Source: Brevundimonas sp. PAMC22021 (GTDB taxonomy: Bacteria; Pseudomonadota; Alphaproteobacteria; Caulobacterales; Caulobacteraceae). From it: a DNA stretch of 64,000 nucleotides. Numbering within the stretch: the stretch's first letter is position 1; each line of letters starts with the position of its first letter. The notes below the pieces were generated by a model, which worked only from the letters and a program-made list of their open reading frames with translations, ran no database searches and was not told the origin of the DNA. Made by a program: the position numbers and the translations under genes. The stretch lies in assembly GCF_019443405.1 (NCBI RefSeq), contig NZ_CP080376.1, forward strand, positions 1,116,001-1,180,000, read 5' to 3'. Below, one piece after another: positions 47,944 through 57,233 of this stretch.

Positions 47944-48938
47944 GCGAGCAACCGCGCGGCCTGCGGTGCGAAATAGCTCAGCACGCCCGCCGCGCCGGCG
48001 CGCTTGAAGCCGTGCAGGGTCTCCAGCATCGCGCGGTCCTGATCGAGCCAGCCGTTGGCGATGGAGGCCTGCATCATCGCGTACTCGCCGGACACCTGAT
48101 AGGCGAAGGTCGGAACCTTGAAGGTCTCGGATACGCGCCGAACGATGTCGAGATAGGGCATGCCGGGCTTGACCATCACGGCGTCGGCGCCCTCGGACAG
48201 GTCCATGGCGACTTCCTTCAGCGCCTCGTCGGAGTTGGCGTAGTCCATCTGATAGGTCTTCTTGTCGCCGGTCAGCATGCGCGCCGAACCGACCGCGTCG
48301 CGATAGGGGCCATAGAAGGCTGAGGCGAACTTGGCGGCGTAGGACAGGATCAGGGTGTCCTGAAAGCCGTTGGCCTCCAGCGCCTCGCGGATGGCCTGGA
48401 CCCGCCCGTCCATCATGTCGGATGGCGCGACCACGTCCGCGCCGGCATGAGCCTGGATAAAGGCCTGCTCGGCCAGCCGGTCCAGCGTCGCGTCGTTGAC
48501 GATACGCTGGCCCTCCAGCACGCCGTCGTGACCATGGTCGGTGTAGCAATCCAGCGCCACGTCGCACATGACGCCGATCTCGGGCGCTGCGTCCTTGATG
48601 GCCTTGATGCAGTCAGGGATCAGGCCGTCGGGATCGGTCGCCCCCGTACCCACCGCATCCTTGATCGCGCCATCGACATTGGGGAACAACGCCAGCATCG
48701 GGATGCCGAGGTCGCGCGCCTCGACCGCAGCCTGCGCCGCAGCCTTGGGAGACAGGCGAAAGACGCCAGGCATGGAAGGCACGGGCACGCGGTCGTCCTC
48801 CCCGTCATGCACGATGATCGGCCAGATCAGGTCGGACGGGGTCAGAACGGTTTCCGCCACCAGACGGCGCACCCAGGGCGAGGCGCGCAGGCGACGCGGG
48901 CGGGCGAGGGGGAAGGGGGCGGGTTGATAAGGAACCAT
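47940..48938 (-). CDS. hemB: Delta-aminolevulinic acid dehydratase (porphobilinogen synthase)
   Basis: Condenses two ALA molecules to porphobilinogen. The 332-residue TIM barrel has the Schiff-base lysines Lys203 (LSYAAKFASAFYG) and Lys257 (VMVKPGMPYLD). The metal region reads CDVALDCYTDHGHDG, with aspartates where zinc enzymes have three cysteines, so a Mg2+-type enzyme without catalytic zinc is likely. The ATG at 48938 with AAGGAA upstream is preferred over an upstream in-frame start. It faces away from hemA, the preceding step of the pathway, with 213 bases between them. Confidence 0.96.
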   Translation of the reverse strand: MVPYQPAPFPLARPRRLRASPWVRRLVAETVLTPSDLIWPIIVHDGEDDRVPVPSMPGVFRLSPKAAAQAAVEARDLGIPMLALFPNVDGAIKDAVGTGATDPDGLIPDCIKAIKDAAPEIGVMCDVALDCYTDHGHDGVLEGQRIVNDATLDRLAEQAFIQAHAGADVVAPSDMMDGRVQAIREALEANGFQDTLILSYAAKFASAFYGPYRDAVGSARMLTGDKKTYQMDYANSDEALKEVAMDLSEGADAVMVKPGMPYLDIVRRVSETFKVPTFAYQVSGEYAMMQASIANGWLDQDRAMLETLHGFKRAGAAGVLSYFAPQAARLLA

Positions 48939-49151
48939 GACGCACTCCGGGTCGAAGGCGAGCGCCCTACGCCCGCAGGCGGGCCAGTGCAAATGGGCAG
49001 GACGTCATCGCCGGGTGCGCACAGCCGCTCAGCTTCTGAGAACCGTTATCAATGAAGGGGTTGGGGCGTTTTGTCCGCCTGGATCAATAGACATCGCTTC
49101 ACCGTGGGGGCAGATAAGCCGAGGAGCCGCATAAGCGAAAGAACTTCCGTC
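48939..49151. promoter_or_regulatory. Divergent control region of hemB and hemA
   Basis: These 213 bases separate the first two heme genes. A 9-base palindrome TTCTGAGAA lies at 49034-49042, and ATCAAT occurs twice (49048-49053, 49083-49088). No complete FixK/FNR, Fur or Irr operator is recognised. Shared promoters are certain from layout; their exact positions are not. Confidence 0.45.
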
Positions 49152-50378
49152 TTGTTTGACTATAAGGCCGCCTTTCAGACGTCGGTGGAGCAGGTCCGCA
49201 AGGAAGGCCGCTACCGAGTGTTCGCCGACCTGAAGCGGGTGCGGGGCGAGTTTCCTCGCGCGGTGCGCCGGCGTGAGGACGGCTCCGAGCAGGACGTCGT
49301 GATCTGGTGCTCGAACGACTATCTCGGCATGGGCCAGCACCCGGACGTGCTCGCCGCCATGCACGAGGCGTTGGATGCGGTGGGCGCCGGCGCAGGCGGC
49401 ACGCGCAACATCTCTGGCACGACGCGTTCTGCGGTCGATCTGGAGGCCGAGCTCGCGTCCTGGCACCAGAAGGAAGCGGCGCTGCTGTTCACCTCGGGCT
49501 ACGTCGGCAACGAAGCCACCCTGTCGACGCTGCAGAAGATCCTGCCGGGGCTGATCACCTTTTCCGACTCGCTGAACCACGCTTCCATGATCGCGGGCAT
49601 CCGGCATGGCGGCGGCGAGCGCCACATCTTCAAGCACAACGACCTGGAGCATCTCGAGGCGCTGCTGGCGGATGCACCGATCGATGCGCCCAAGCTGATC
49701 GCCTTTGAGAGCGTCTATTCCATGGACGGCGACATCGCCGACCTGAAGGGCGTCATCGCCCTGGCCCGCAGGTACGGCGCCCTGACCTATCTGGACGAGG
49801 TCCATGCGGTCGGCCTGTACGGAGAGACGGGCGCGGGCGTGGCCGAGCGCGACGGCGTGCTGGACGAGATCGACATCATCGAATGCACCCTGGGCAAGGC
49901 CATCGGCGTGATGGGCGGCTATATCGCGGCGGAGGCCGTGATCGTGGACGCGGTGCGAAGCTGGGCCTCGGGCTTCATCTTCACCACCAGCCTGCCGCCG
50001 GCGCTGACGGCCGGCGCCCTGGCCTCGGTGCGCCATCTGAAGACGCATCCGGAACTGCGCGCGGCGCATCAGGAGCGCGCGGCCACGTTGAAGACGCGCT
50101 TCGCCGCGGCGGGCATTCCGGTGATGGACAGCGAGAGCCACATCGTGCCGGTGCACGTCGGCGATCCGGTGCACTGCAAGATGATCTCGGACATGCTGTT
50201 GGACGACTACGGCGTCTATGTTCAGCCGATCAACTATCCGACCGTGCCCAAGGGAACGGAGCGTCTGCGTTTCACGCCGTCGCCCAACCATACGGACGCG
50301 ATGATGGATCACCTGGTCGAGGCGATGGATCGGCTGTTCGTGCACTGCAACGTCGCGCGTCGTCCCGTCGCCGCGTGA
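49152..50378 (+). CDS. hemA: 5-Aminolevulinate synthase
   Basis: PLP enzyme of the C4 pathway: glycine plus succinyl-CoA gives ALA, the committed step of heme synthesis in alphaproteobacteria. The 408-residue protein carries [48 protein letters not shown], and the PLP-lysine Lys249 ([13 protein letters not shown]). The TTG at 49152 gives the family N terminus ([13 protein letters not shown]); upstream codons are open but not conserved. A 60-residue DUF6898 gene is coupled to its stop, then glyA, which makes the glycine substrate. Confidence 0.96.
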   Translation: MFDYKAAFQTSVEQVRKEGRYRVFADLKRVRGEFPRAVRRREDGSEQDVVIWCSNDYLGMGQHPDVLAAMHEALDAVGAGAGGTRNISGTTRSAVDLEAELASWHQKEAALLFTSGYVGNEATLSTLQKILPGLITFSDSLNHASMIAGIRHGGGERHIFKHNDLEHLEALLADAPIDAPKLIAFESVYSMDGDIADLKGVIALARRYGALTYLDEVHAVGLYGETGAGVAERDGVLDEIDIIECTLGKAIGVMGGYIAAEAVIVDAVRSWASGFIFTTSLPPALTAGALASVRHLKTHPELRAAHQERAATLKTRFAAAGIPVMDSESHIVPVHVGDPVHCKMISDMLLDDYGVYVQPINYPTVPKGTERLRFTPSPNHTDAMMDHLVEAMDRLFVHCNVARRPVAA

Positions 50379-50557
50379 ACGATCCGGCGCCTGGCGAGGT
50401 GATCGTCGAGTTCACGCGCAACGGCGCCTATGTGAAATGCTCGGCCATCCACGTGGCGTCCGGCCGGGAGGTCAGCGCGCTGGGGCCGGCGAACGAACCC
50501 AAGGCGGTGGAGCGGGTCGCCCTGGCCAAGCTGAAACGTGCGCTCGCGGCAGGCTGA
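50375..50557 (+). CDS. DUF6898 family small protein
   Basis: A 60-residue protein from a GTG overlapping the hemA stop by 4 bases. It reads [33 protein letters not shown] and [13 protein letters not shown], which matches my memory of DUF6898, a short alphaproteobacterial family of unknown function with a predicted small beta-sheet and helix. It lacks signal or membrane segments. It sits between hemA and glyA, so it is translated with ALA synthase. Function unknown. Confidence 0.8.
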   Translation: MNDPAPGEVIVEFTRNGAYVKCSAIHVASGREVSALGPANEPKAVERVALAKLKRALAAG

Positions 50558-50636
50558 CCACCAGATGTTGTGGTGATGCGGGCTGAGGCGTAGAGAAGCC
50601 GCCATACCTATTCGCCCGAGCAAGGACGACGCCCGC

Positions 50637-51920
50637 GTGACCGCCTTTACCCACGACGCCTTCTTCTCGAAGTCCCTCGCGGACGCCGATCCGGACATCT
50701 TCAAGGGCATCCAGGGCGAACTCGGGCGTCAGCAGGAACAGATCGAGCTGATCGCCTCCGAGAACATCGTCTCGAAGGCAGTGCTGGAGGCGCAAGGCTC
50801 GGTCCTGACCAACAAATACGCCGAAGGCTATCCGGGACGCCGCTACTACGGCGGATGCGAGTTCGCGGACGTGGTCGAGGACCTGGCGCGCGACCGGGCC
50901 AAGCAACTGTTCAGCTGCGCCTTCGCCAACGTCCAGCCGCACTCGGGCGCGCAGGCCAACCAGGCCGTGTTCTTCTCGCTGCTGCAGCCGGGCGACACCT
51001 TCCTCGGCATGGATCTGGCGTGCGGGGGGCACCTGACGCACGGCTCGCCCGCCAACCAGTCGGGCAAGTGGTTCCGGCCCGTCACCTACAAGGTGACGGA
51101 AGACACCAATCTGATCGACTATGATCACGTGGCCGAGATGGCGCAGAAGGAGAAGCCGAAGCTGATCCTGGCGGGCGCGTCCGCCTACAGCCGCGCCATC
51201 GACTTCAAGCGCTTCCGCGAGATCGCCGACAGTGTGGGCGCATACCTGTTCGTGGACATGGCGCACTATGCGGGTCTCGTCGCGGGCGGCGTCTATCCCG
51301 ATCCGCTGCCGCACGCGCATGTGGTGACGACCACCACCCACAAGACCCTGCGCGGCCCACGCGGCGGCATGATCCTGTCCAACGACACCGAGCTGGGCAA
51401 GAAGATCAACTCGGCGGTGTTCCCCGGCCTGCAAGGCGGCCCGCTGGAGCACGTGATCGCCGGCAAGGCGGTGGCGTTCGGCGAGGCGCTGAAGCCCGAG
51501 TTCAAGGCCTATGCCCGCCAGGTGGTGGACAACGCCCGCGCCATGGCGGCGGTGCTGGAGGAGCGGGGGCTCAAGATCGTCTCGGGCGGCACCGACAGCC
51601 ACCTGATGCTGGTCGATCTGCGGCCCAAGGGCGTGACCGGCAAGGCGACCGAGCATCAGCTCGAGAAGGCGCTGATGACCTGCAACAAGAACGGCGTGCC
51701 GTTCGACGCCGCGCCGTTCACCGTCACGTCCGGCGTACGACTAGGGACTCCGGCCGGCACCACGCGCGGTTTCGGCGTGGCCGAGTTCCAGCAGATCGGC
51801 GGCTGGATCGCCGATGTGGTCACCAGCATGAACGGCGGCGACGAGGCCGATCCGGCCGTGGTCGCGGGCATGGCGGCCCAAGTGCGCGAACTGACGCAGC
51901 GCTTCCCCATCTACGCCTGA
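50637..51920 (+). CDS. glyA: Serine hydroxymethyltransferase
   Basis: PLP enzyme converting serine and tetrahydrofolate to glycine and methylene-THF. The 427-residue protein has [31 protein letters not shown], and the PLP-lysine Lys236 ([14 protein letters not shown]). The start is a GTG with AAGGA 9 bases upstream. It opens a run of tightly spaced genes (glyA-nrdR-rib-nusB-thiL) that is conserved in alphaproteobacteria. Its product glycine is a substrate of the upstream HemA. Confidence 0.98.
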   Translation: MTAFTHDAFFSKSLADADPDIFKGIQGELGRQQEQIELIASENIVSKAVLEAQGSVLTNKYAEGYPGRRYYGGCEFADVVEDLARDRAKQLFSCAFANVQPHSGAQANQAVFFSLLQPGDTFLGMDLACGGHLTHGSPANQSGKWFRPVTYKVTEDTNLIDYDHVAEMAQKEKPKLILAGASAYSRAIDFKRFREIADSVGAYLFVDMAHYAGLVAGGVYPDPLPHAHVVTTTTHKTLRGPRGGMILSNDTELGKKINSAVFPGLQGGPLEHVIAGKAVAFGEALKPEFKAYARQVVDNARAMAAVLEERGLKIVSGGTDSHLMLVDLRPKGVTGKATEHQLEKALMTCNKNGVPFDAAPFTVTSGVRLGTPAGTTRGFGVAEFQQIGGWIADVVTSMNGGDEADPAVVAGMAAQVRELTQRFPIYA

Positions 51921-51927
51921 TCCGCCG

Positions 51928-52401
51928 ATGAAGTGCCCTTTTTGCGGTAACCAGGACACCCAGGTGAAGGACAGCCGGCCGTCGGACGACGGTTCGGCCA
52001 TCCGACGCCGACGGTCCTGCCCGCAATGCAGCGGGCGCTTCACCACCTTCGAACGGGTGCAGTTGCGCGAGCTCGTGATCCTGAAGCGCAATGGCCGGCG
52101 CACGCCGTTTGATCGGGACAAGCTGGAACGATCGCTCGGCATCGCATTGCGCAAGCGGCCGGTGCAGCCGGAGCAGGTGGAGCAACTGGTCAGCCGCATC
52201 GTGCGTCAGCTGGAGAGCCTGGGGGAGACGGAGATCCCGTCATCCACCGTCGGCGACTTCATCATGAAGGCGCTGAAGTCGGTCGATGAGGTGGCCTATG
52301 TCCGATACGCCTCGGTCTACAAGGATTTCCGCCACACCGGCGACTTCGCCAAATTTCTGGGCGATGAGGGGCTGGACGAGCCGGGTCACGGCCGCGGCTG
52401 A
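51928..52401 (+). CDS. nrdR: Transcriptional repressor NrdR
   Basis: NrdR represses ribonucleotide reductase genes and senses ATP/dATP. The 157-residue protein has the zinc ribbon [13 protein letters not shown] ... [17 protein letters not shown] and the ATP-cone domain ([20 protein letters not shown]). It begins 7 bases after glyA and its stop overlaps the next ATG by one base (TGATG). No NrdR box is seen near it in this window. Confidence 0.97.
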   Translation: MKCPFCGNQDTQVKDSRPSDDGSAIRRRRSCPQCSGRFTTFERVQLRELVILKRNGRRTPFDRDKLERSLGIALRKRPVQPEQVEQLVSRIVRQLESLGETEIPSSTVGDFIMKALKSVDEVAYVRYASVYKDFRHTGDFAKFLGDEGLDEPGHGRG

Positions 52402-53030
52402 TGCGTCCCACGGTCACCCTGAAGCTTGCGACGTCGCTGGATGGGCGCATCGCCACCGCGTCCGGAGAGAGCCGCTGGATCACCGGCGAGCCGGCGCGCC
52501 TGCAGGGACATCGACTGAGGGCGGCGCATGATGCGATCCTGGTCGGCGTCGAAACGGTGCTGGCCGACGATCCGGAACTGACGGCGCGATTGCCGGGGCG
52601 CACGGTGGATCAGCCTTTGCGGGTCGTCCTGGACAGCCGTCTGCGGACGCCGCCGTCCAGCAAGGTCGCGGGCGAGAACACGCTGATCCTGACGGCGGCC
52701 GAACCCGTCGCCGTGGGTGCGGCCGAAGTTCGTCAGGTCGCAGCGGAGCACGGGCGTCCGACGATCCCCGCCGTGCTGGCGGCTTTGGCCGACTTCGGCG
52801 TGCGGTCCCTGTTGATCGAGGGTGGCGGACAGGTGGCGGCGTCGTTCCTGCGTGCCGGCGCGGTGGATCGGATCGAGTGGCTCCGGGCGCCGATCCTGCT
52901 AGGAGACGAAGGGCGTCCAGGCGTGGCCGGGCTGCCGCTGCTGAAGCTTTCGGACGCCCCGACATTCCGGCGTCTTGCGGTGGAGCCCCTCGGTGACGAC
53001 CTGTGGGAACGCTACGAGAAACGGCAGTAG
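52401..53030 (+). CDS. ribD: RibD reductase domain protein (no deaminase domain)
   Basis: A 209-residue protein equal to the C-terminal reductase half of RibD, which reduces the ribosyl side chain of the riboflavin pyrimidine intermediate with NADPH. It starts at the beginning of that domain (RPTVTLKLATSLDGRIATA) with GESRWITGEPARLQGHRLRA, DAILVGVETVLADDPELTAR and LIEGGGQVAASFL. The zinc-dependent deaminase domain (HAE and PCxxxGRTPPC motifs) of normal bifunctional RibD (about 360 residues) is absent, and nrdR directly abuts it, so no fragment remains upstream. The deaminase must be elsewhere. Confidence 0.88.
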   Translation: MRPTVTLKLATSLDGRIATASGESRWITGEPARLQGHRLRAAHDAILVGVETVLADDPELTARLPGRTVDQPLRVVLDSRLRTPPSSKVAGENTLILTAAEPVAVGAAEVRQVAAEHGRPTIPAVLAALADFGVRSLLIEGGGQVAASFLRAGAVDRIEWLRAPILLGDEGRPGVAGLPLLKLSDAPTFRRLAVEPLGDDLWERYEKRQ

Positions 53031-53032
53031 GC

Positions 53033-53623
53033 ATGTTCACCGGCATCGTCACCGACATCGGGCGCGTTCGCAGCGTCCGCGAAACCGAGCGCGACCGGCG
53101 CTATGAGGTCGATACGGCGTGGGACACGTCGAGCATCGATCTGGGCGCCTCGATCAGCCATGCGGGCTGTTGCCTGACCGTCGTCGAGACGGGTCCGGGC
53201 TGGTTTGCCGTCGAGGTGTCCGGCGAGACCCTGTCCAAGACGACGTTGGGCGCCTGGAAGGCCGGCGACGGCGTGAACCTGGAGCGCGCCGCGCGGCTGG
53301 GCGACGAGATGGGCGGCCATGTGGTGTCCGGCCACGTCGATGGCCTGGGCCGCGTCCGGTCGATCACGCCGGAAGGCGGCTCGCATCGGATCGAGATCGA
53401 GGCGCCCGAGCCGCTTCATCGGTTCATCGCTCCCAAGGGATCGATCACGGTGGACGGGGTGTCGCTAACGGTGAATGCGGTAGAGGGGCGGGTTTTCTCG
53501 CTCAACATCATCCCGCACACCTGGAAGGTCACGACGATGGGGCGGCTGCAAGCCGGTGACGCGGTGAACCTCGAGATCGATATGCTGGCGCGATATCTCG
53601 CGCGGTGGCAGGAGACCGCATGA
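53033..53623 (+). CDS. ribE: Riboflavin synthase, alpha subunit
   Basis: Dismutates two lumazine molecules to riboflavin. The 196-residue protein consists of two homologous lumazine-binding repeats, the first starting MFTGIVTDIGRVRS and the second around GHVDGLGRVRSITPEGG, with SLTVNAVEGRVFSLNIIPHT. The ATG at 53033 follows ribD by 2 bases. The stop overlaps the next ATG. Confidence 0.97.
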   Translation: MFTGIVTDIGRVRSVRETERDRRYEVDTAWDTSSIDLGASISHAGCCLTVVETGPGWFAVEVSGETLSKTTLGAWKAGDGVNLERAARLGDEMGGHVVSGHVDGLGRVRSITPEGGSHRIEIEAPEPLHRFIAPKGSITVDGVSLTVNAVEGRVFSLNIIPHTWKVTTMGRLQAGDAVNLEIDMLARYLARWQETA

Positions 53624-54762
53624 TGCAGATGGCGGCGGCGAACATGAACGACAGCCCGATCAGCCCGATCGAAGACATCCTGGAGGACGCCCGCAACGGC
53701 CGTCCCTACATCCTGGTGGACGCCGAGGACCGCGAAAATGAGGGCGATGTCATCATCCCGGCCCAGTTCGCGACGCCGGATCAGATCAACTTCATGGCGC
53801 GGCATGCGCGTGGCCTGATCTGCCTGGCGATCACGACGGAACGCGCTCGGCAGTTGCGCCTGCCCCCGATGGCGGCCGACAATCGCACCAGCATGGGCAC
53901 GGCCTTCACGGTATCGATCGAGGCGCGGGAAGGCGTGACAACCGGCATCAGCGCCGCCGATCGCGCCCGTACGGTTCAGGCCGCGGTCGATCCGAACAAG
54001 GGCGCGGATGATATTGTCTCGCCCGGCCACGTCTTTCCGCTGGTGGCGCGCGACGGCGGCGTGCTGGTCCGCACCGGCCACACCGAAGCGGCGGTGGACA
54101 TCAGTCGCATGGCCGGCCTGACACCCGCGGGCGTCATCTGCGAGGTCATGAACGACGACGGCACCATGGCGCGCCTGCCGGACCTGGTCGCCTTTTCGCA
54201 GCTGCATGGCATCAAGATCGGCACGATCGCGGACCTGATCGCCTATCGCCGCCGCACCGAGCGGTTCGTCGAGCGGGTCATGGATACGCCGTTCGAGAGC
54301 GTCCACGGCGGGCCGTTCCGCCTCATGCTGTACCGGAACACCATCGAAGGCGCCGAGCACGTGGCGCTGGTGCACGGGAAGATCGACCCTTCCAGACCGA
54401 CGCTGGTGCGGATGCATCAGGTGGATTTCGCCGCAGACCTGCTGGGGCATGTGGAACGCCGTCAGGACTATGTGCCCAAGGCGCTGCGTCAGATTACGGA
54501 TCACGACGGCGCGGGCGTGGTGGTGTTCCTTCGCGATCCCGCCTTGAAGGGTCTGGCCGAGCGTCTGGCCGGGGGCGACAAGCCGGTTGGGGCCGACGAC
54601 CGCTCGCTGAGGAACTATGGCGTCGGCGCGCAGATCCTTTTGGATCTCGGCGTGCGCGACATGATCGTGATGAGCTCGACGCGTCCCGAGCCGACCGCGC
54701 TGGAAGGCTATGGCCTGCGCATCGTCGGCTGGCGCGGCATGGACGGAGAAACAAGGACGTGA
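53620..54762 (+). CDS. ribB: DHBP synthase with degenerate GTP cyclohydrolase II-like domain (RibBX type)
   Basis: The N-terminal 210 residues are 3,4-dihydroxy-2-butanone 4-phosphate synthase, making the four-carbon unit from ribulose 5-phosphate: [49 protein letters not shown] and GHTEAAVDI. The C-terminal 160 residues follow the GTP cyclohydrolase II fold ([29 protein letters not shown]), but the zinc-binding segment, normally with three cysteines, reads [20 protein letters not shown] and has none. This matches the RibBX arrangement known in Proteobacteria, so cyclohydrolase activity is not expected. AGGAG 6 bases upstream supports the ATG at 53620. Confidence 0.92.
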   Translation: MMQMAAANMNDSPISPIEDILEDARNGRPYILVDAEDRENEGDVIIPAQFATPDQINFMARHARGLICLAITTERARQLRLPPMAADNRTSMGTAFTVSIEAREGVTTGISAADRARTVQAAVDPNKGADDIVSPGHVFPLVARDGGVLVRTGHTEAAVDISRMAGLTPAGVICEVMNDDGTMARLPDLVAFSQLHGIKIGTIADLIAYRRRTERFVERVMDTPFESVHGGPFRLMLYRNTIEGAEHVALVHGKIDPSRPTLVRMHQVDFAADLLGHVERRQDYVPKALRQITDHDGAGVVVFLRDPALKGLAERLAGGDKPVGADDRSLRNYGVGAQILLDLGVRDMIVMSSTRPEPTALEGYGLRIVGWRGMDGETRT

Positions 54763-55220
54763 ACACCAGACCGCGCGTGCTGATCGTCGAGGCGCGCTAC
54801 TATGACGAATTGGCCGATGCGCTGCTGAGCGGCGCCAAGGACGCGCTGACCGAGGGCGGAGCCGACTTCGATGTCGTGACCGTGCCGGGCGCATTGGAAG
54901 TGCCGACCGCCATCGCCATGGCCGACGAGGCCGGCCGGTATCCCACCGCGCCGCGCTACGACGGCTTTGTCGCCCTGGGCTGCGTTATCCGGGGGGAGAC
55001 CTATCATTTCGAGATCGTGGCGGATCAGTCCGCGGCGGGTCTGCGCAACCTCGGCGTCAAGGGATTGGCGATCGGCAACGGCATCCTCACTACCGAGGAC
55101 GAGGATCAGGCCTGGGCTCGCGCCCGTCCGTCCGAGGGCGACAAGGGGGGCGGGGCGGCTCGCGCCTGTCTCGACCTCATTGCATTGCGCAAGCGACTTC
55201 GCCTAGGCGTCGGCGCATGA
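54759..55220 (+). CDS. ribH: 6,7-Dimethyl-8-ribityllumazine synthase
   Basis: Condenses DHBP with the ribitylamino-pyrimidine to lumazine. The 153-residue protein shows [33 protein letters not shown] (with the catalytic-region His) and [17 protein letters not shown]. The start is a GTG overlapping the ribB stop by 4 bases (GTGA), and its own stop overlaps nusB by 4 bases. The family normally has LTvet/NGxLTTE-type elements as seen. Confidence 0.97.
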   Translation: MNTRPRVLIVEARYYDELADALLSGAKDALTEGGADFDVVTVPGALEVPTAIAMADEAGRYPTAPRYDGFVALGCVIRGETYHFEIVADQSAAGLRNLGVKGLAIGNGILTTEDEDQAWARARPSEGDKGGGAARACLDLIALRKRLRLGVGA

Positions 55221-55771
55221 GCGAACCCAACAGCATCCAGTCCGTCCTCCAGCAACTGGCCGAGGCCGAAAGGCAACGCGCCGAGCCGCAGCTGAGCAGC
55301 CGTCAGCGGCGAGCCCGCACGGTGTCGCGCCTCGCCGCCGTGCAGGCGCTCTATCAGATGGAACTGGCGGGCGAGGGCGTGGAGACGGTGATCACCGAAT
55401 TCTCCAACTTCCGCTTCGACGCCGACATCGAGGGCGCGCCGCTGGCCGAAGCGGACGAAGCCTATTTCGCCGAAGTGGTGCGTGGCGTGATCGAGAGCCA
55501 GCGCGAGATCGACGCCGCCATCACCGCGCGTCTGGCCTCGAACTGGCGACTGGAGCGTGTGGATGCGACCTTGCGGGCGCTGCTGCGCTGCGGCGCCTGG
55601 GAGCTGTTGAAGCACCCCGACACGCCGCGCGAGGTCGTGATCGACGAATACGTCGAGCTGGCCAAGGCCTTCTTCGACGACGCTGAGGCGCGCTTCGTCA
55701 ATGCGGCGCTGGACGGCGTGGCGCGCGATCGCGTCGCGATCAACGGAGCGGCGCGAGACGCCACCGCCTGA
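55217..55771 (+). CDS. nusB: Transcription antitermination factor NusB
   Basis: NusB binds boxA RNA with NusE (S10) in rRNA antitermination. The 184-residue all-helical protein has [19 protein letters not shown] and [40 protein letters not shown] core (key words [15 protein letters not shown]), with a Gln/Glu-rich N-terminal extension of about 30 residues. ribH-nusB-thiL is a widely conserved order; all three overlap by 4 and 1 bases. Confidence 0.96.
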   Translation: MSEPNSIQSVLQQLAEAERQRAEPQLSSRQRRARTVSRLAAVQALYQMELAGEGVETVITEFSNFRFDADIEGAPLAEADEAYFAEVVRGVIESQREIDAAITARLASNWRLERVDATLRALLRCGAWELLKHPDTPREVVIDEYVELAKAFFDDAEARFVNAALDGVARDRVAINGAARDATA

Positions 55772-56760
55772 TGTCGGCCCTGGACGTCGCCGGCGAGTTC
55801 GAGACCATCGAGACGCTGCTGGCGCCGCTGGCCCATCCGGAGTGGGGGCGGGGGCTCAAGGATGACGTGGCGGTGCTGCCGTCGCGCCTTGGGCATGATC
55901 TCGTCCTGACCAAGGACGCCATGGTCGAGGGCGTCCACTTCCTGCCGGACGATCCGCTGGACACCGTCGCCAAGAAGCTGCTGCGGGTGAACCTGTCCGA
56001 TCTTGCGGCCAAGGGCGCCGAGCCGTTCGGCTACCTCCTGGCCTGCCATTGGAGCACTCGCTGCGGCTGGCCTGAGCGGGAGCTGTTCGTCCGCGGCCTG
56101 GCCGAGGATCAGGCGTGGTTCGGCGTGCATCTGCTGGGCGGCGACACTGTCACTACGCCCGGGCCGCTGTCTCTTTCGCTGACGGCGCTGGGCTGGATCC
56201 CTGCAGGGCGGACGGTGTCGCGGTCGGGCGCGCAGCCCGGCCACCTGGTGTTCGTCACGGGCGTCATCGGCGACGGCTGGCTTGGACTAAAGGCGGCGCG
56301 GGGCGAGTTGAAGCTGGGACCTGATCGCACCGCCGCGTTGGTGAACCACTATCGCACACCCGCGCCCTGTCTGGACTTCGCCAGCGTTGTACGCGACTTC
56401 GCCAGCGCCTCGGCCGACGTGTCGGACGGGCTGATCGCGGACCTGGAACACATCGCCAAGGCGAGCGGCGTCCGCATCCGCGTTGATCTGGAGGTCCTGC
56501 CGACATCGGCGGCGGCGCAGGCCTGGCTCGGTGAGCGTGTGGACGGGGTGGCGGCGCTGAGGGATCTGGCCACCGGAGGCGACGACTACGAGATCGTGTT
56601 CACGGCCCATCCTCGGCATGAGGAGACGCTGAGACGGCTGGCCGAGGGTAAGCTCGTGCGGCTGACGCGGATCGGACGTGTCGAAGCGGGCGCGGGCGTC
56701 GAGGTCCGGCACCAGGACGCGCCGGTGGCGATCGCCTCGGCCGGGTGGAGCCACCGCTAG
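55771..56760 (+). CDS. thiL: Thiamine-monophosphate kinase
   Basis: Phosphorylates thiamine monophosphate to the active cofactor. The 329-residue protein of the AIR synthase-like fold starts with GEFETIETLLAPLA and has LKDDVAVLP, LTKDAMVEGVHFLPDDP, KLLRVNLSDLAAKGAEP, GGDTVTTPGPLSLSLTALG and SADVSDGLIADLEHIAKASG. Its start overlaps the nusB stop by one base (TGATG). No TPP riboswitch is present in front, consistent with its place inside an operon. Confidence 0.96.
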   Translation: MSALDVAGEFETIETLLAPLAHPEWGRGLKDDVAVLPSRLGHDLVLTKDAMVEGVHFLPDDPLDTVAKKLLRVNLSDLAAKGAEPFGYLLACHWSTRCGWPERELFVRGLAEDQAWFGVHLLGGDTVTTPGPLSLSLTALGWIPAGRTVSRSGAQPGHLVFVTGVIGDGWLGLKAARGELKLGPDRTAALVNHYRTPAPCLDFASVVRDFASASADVSDGLIADLEHIAKASGVRIRVDLEVLPTSAAAQAWLGERVDGVAALRDLATGGDDYEIVFTAHPRHEETLRRLAEGKLVRLTRIGRVEAGAGVEVRHQDAPVAIASAGWSHR

Positions 56761-56797
56761 CAACGGAATCTCAACGGCGCGCCGTCAGGATCGCGCC

Positions 56798-57226
56798 ATG
56801 GACCGCAGACAGATGATCGCCGCCGGAACCGTCGCCCTGGCCACAGGCGCCGCCTCCACAAGCGAGGCGTCCTCCTCGGGCGGGAGTTCGCCCGCGCCCG
56901 CAATGAGCATCTCCGGCGTGGGTCTGCCGGTGATCGAGGGCGGGCGGCTGAGGAACTATGTGTTCGTGTCGCTGCGCCTGCACCTGGGCGCCGGCAAGAC
57001 TCCGGAACAGATGAAGAGCAAGGAACCCTTCCTGCGCGACGCCCTGGTCAAGGCCGCGCATCGGGCGCCGTTCAGCGTGCCCGGAGACTGGACGCGCCTG
57101 AACGAGCGGGCGCTGTCCGCCAGCCTGATCGCCGCCGCCGGCGCCATCGCCGGTCGGGGTTCGGTTACGCGCGTGGAGGTGGTTGCCCAGAACCCGCGCC
57201 GTCGCACGGGCATGCCGACGGCCTGA
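56798..57226 (+). CDS. Exported protein of unknown function with Tat-like leader
   Basis: A 142-residue protein starting MDRRQMIAAGTVALATGAAS, a twin-arginine-type leader nearly identical in pattern to that of the S9 peptidase (NRRQMIASS). The mature part (GGRLRNYVFVSLRLHLGAGKT ... EPFLRDALVKAAHRAPFSVP) has a beta-strand followed by helices, loosely like the C-terminal domain of FliL, but similarity is too weak to assign. It lies 37 bases after thiL and converges on bamE with a 7-base gap. Function unknown. Confidence 0.75.
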   Translation: MDRRQMIAAGTVALATGAASTSEASSSGGSSPAPAMSISGVGLPVIEGGRLRNYVFVSLRLHLGAGKTPEQMKSKEPFLRDALVKAAHRAPFSVPGDWTRLNERALSASLIAAAGAIAGRGSVTRVEVVAQNPRRRTGMPTA

Positions 57227-57233
57227 TCACGTC

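Noticed and set aside
49048..49088. Possible FixK/FNR sites between hemB and hemA (ATCAAT twice)
   Set aside because: Only half-sites are present; there is no TTGAT-N4-ATCAA palindrome.
50558..52400. FMN riboswitch in front of the rib genes
   Set aside because: ribD overlaps nrdR by one base and no RFN-like conserved elements are visible upstream of glyA or nrdR.
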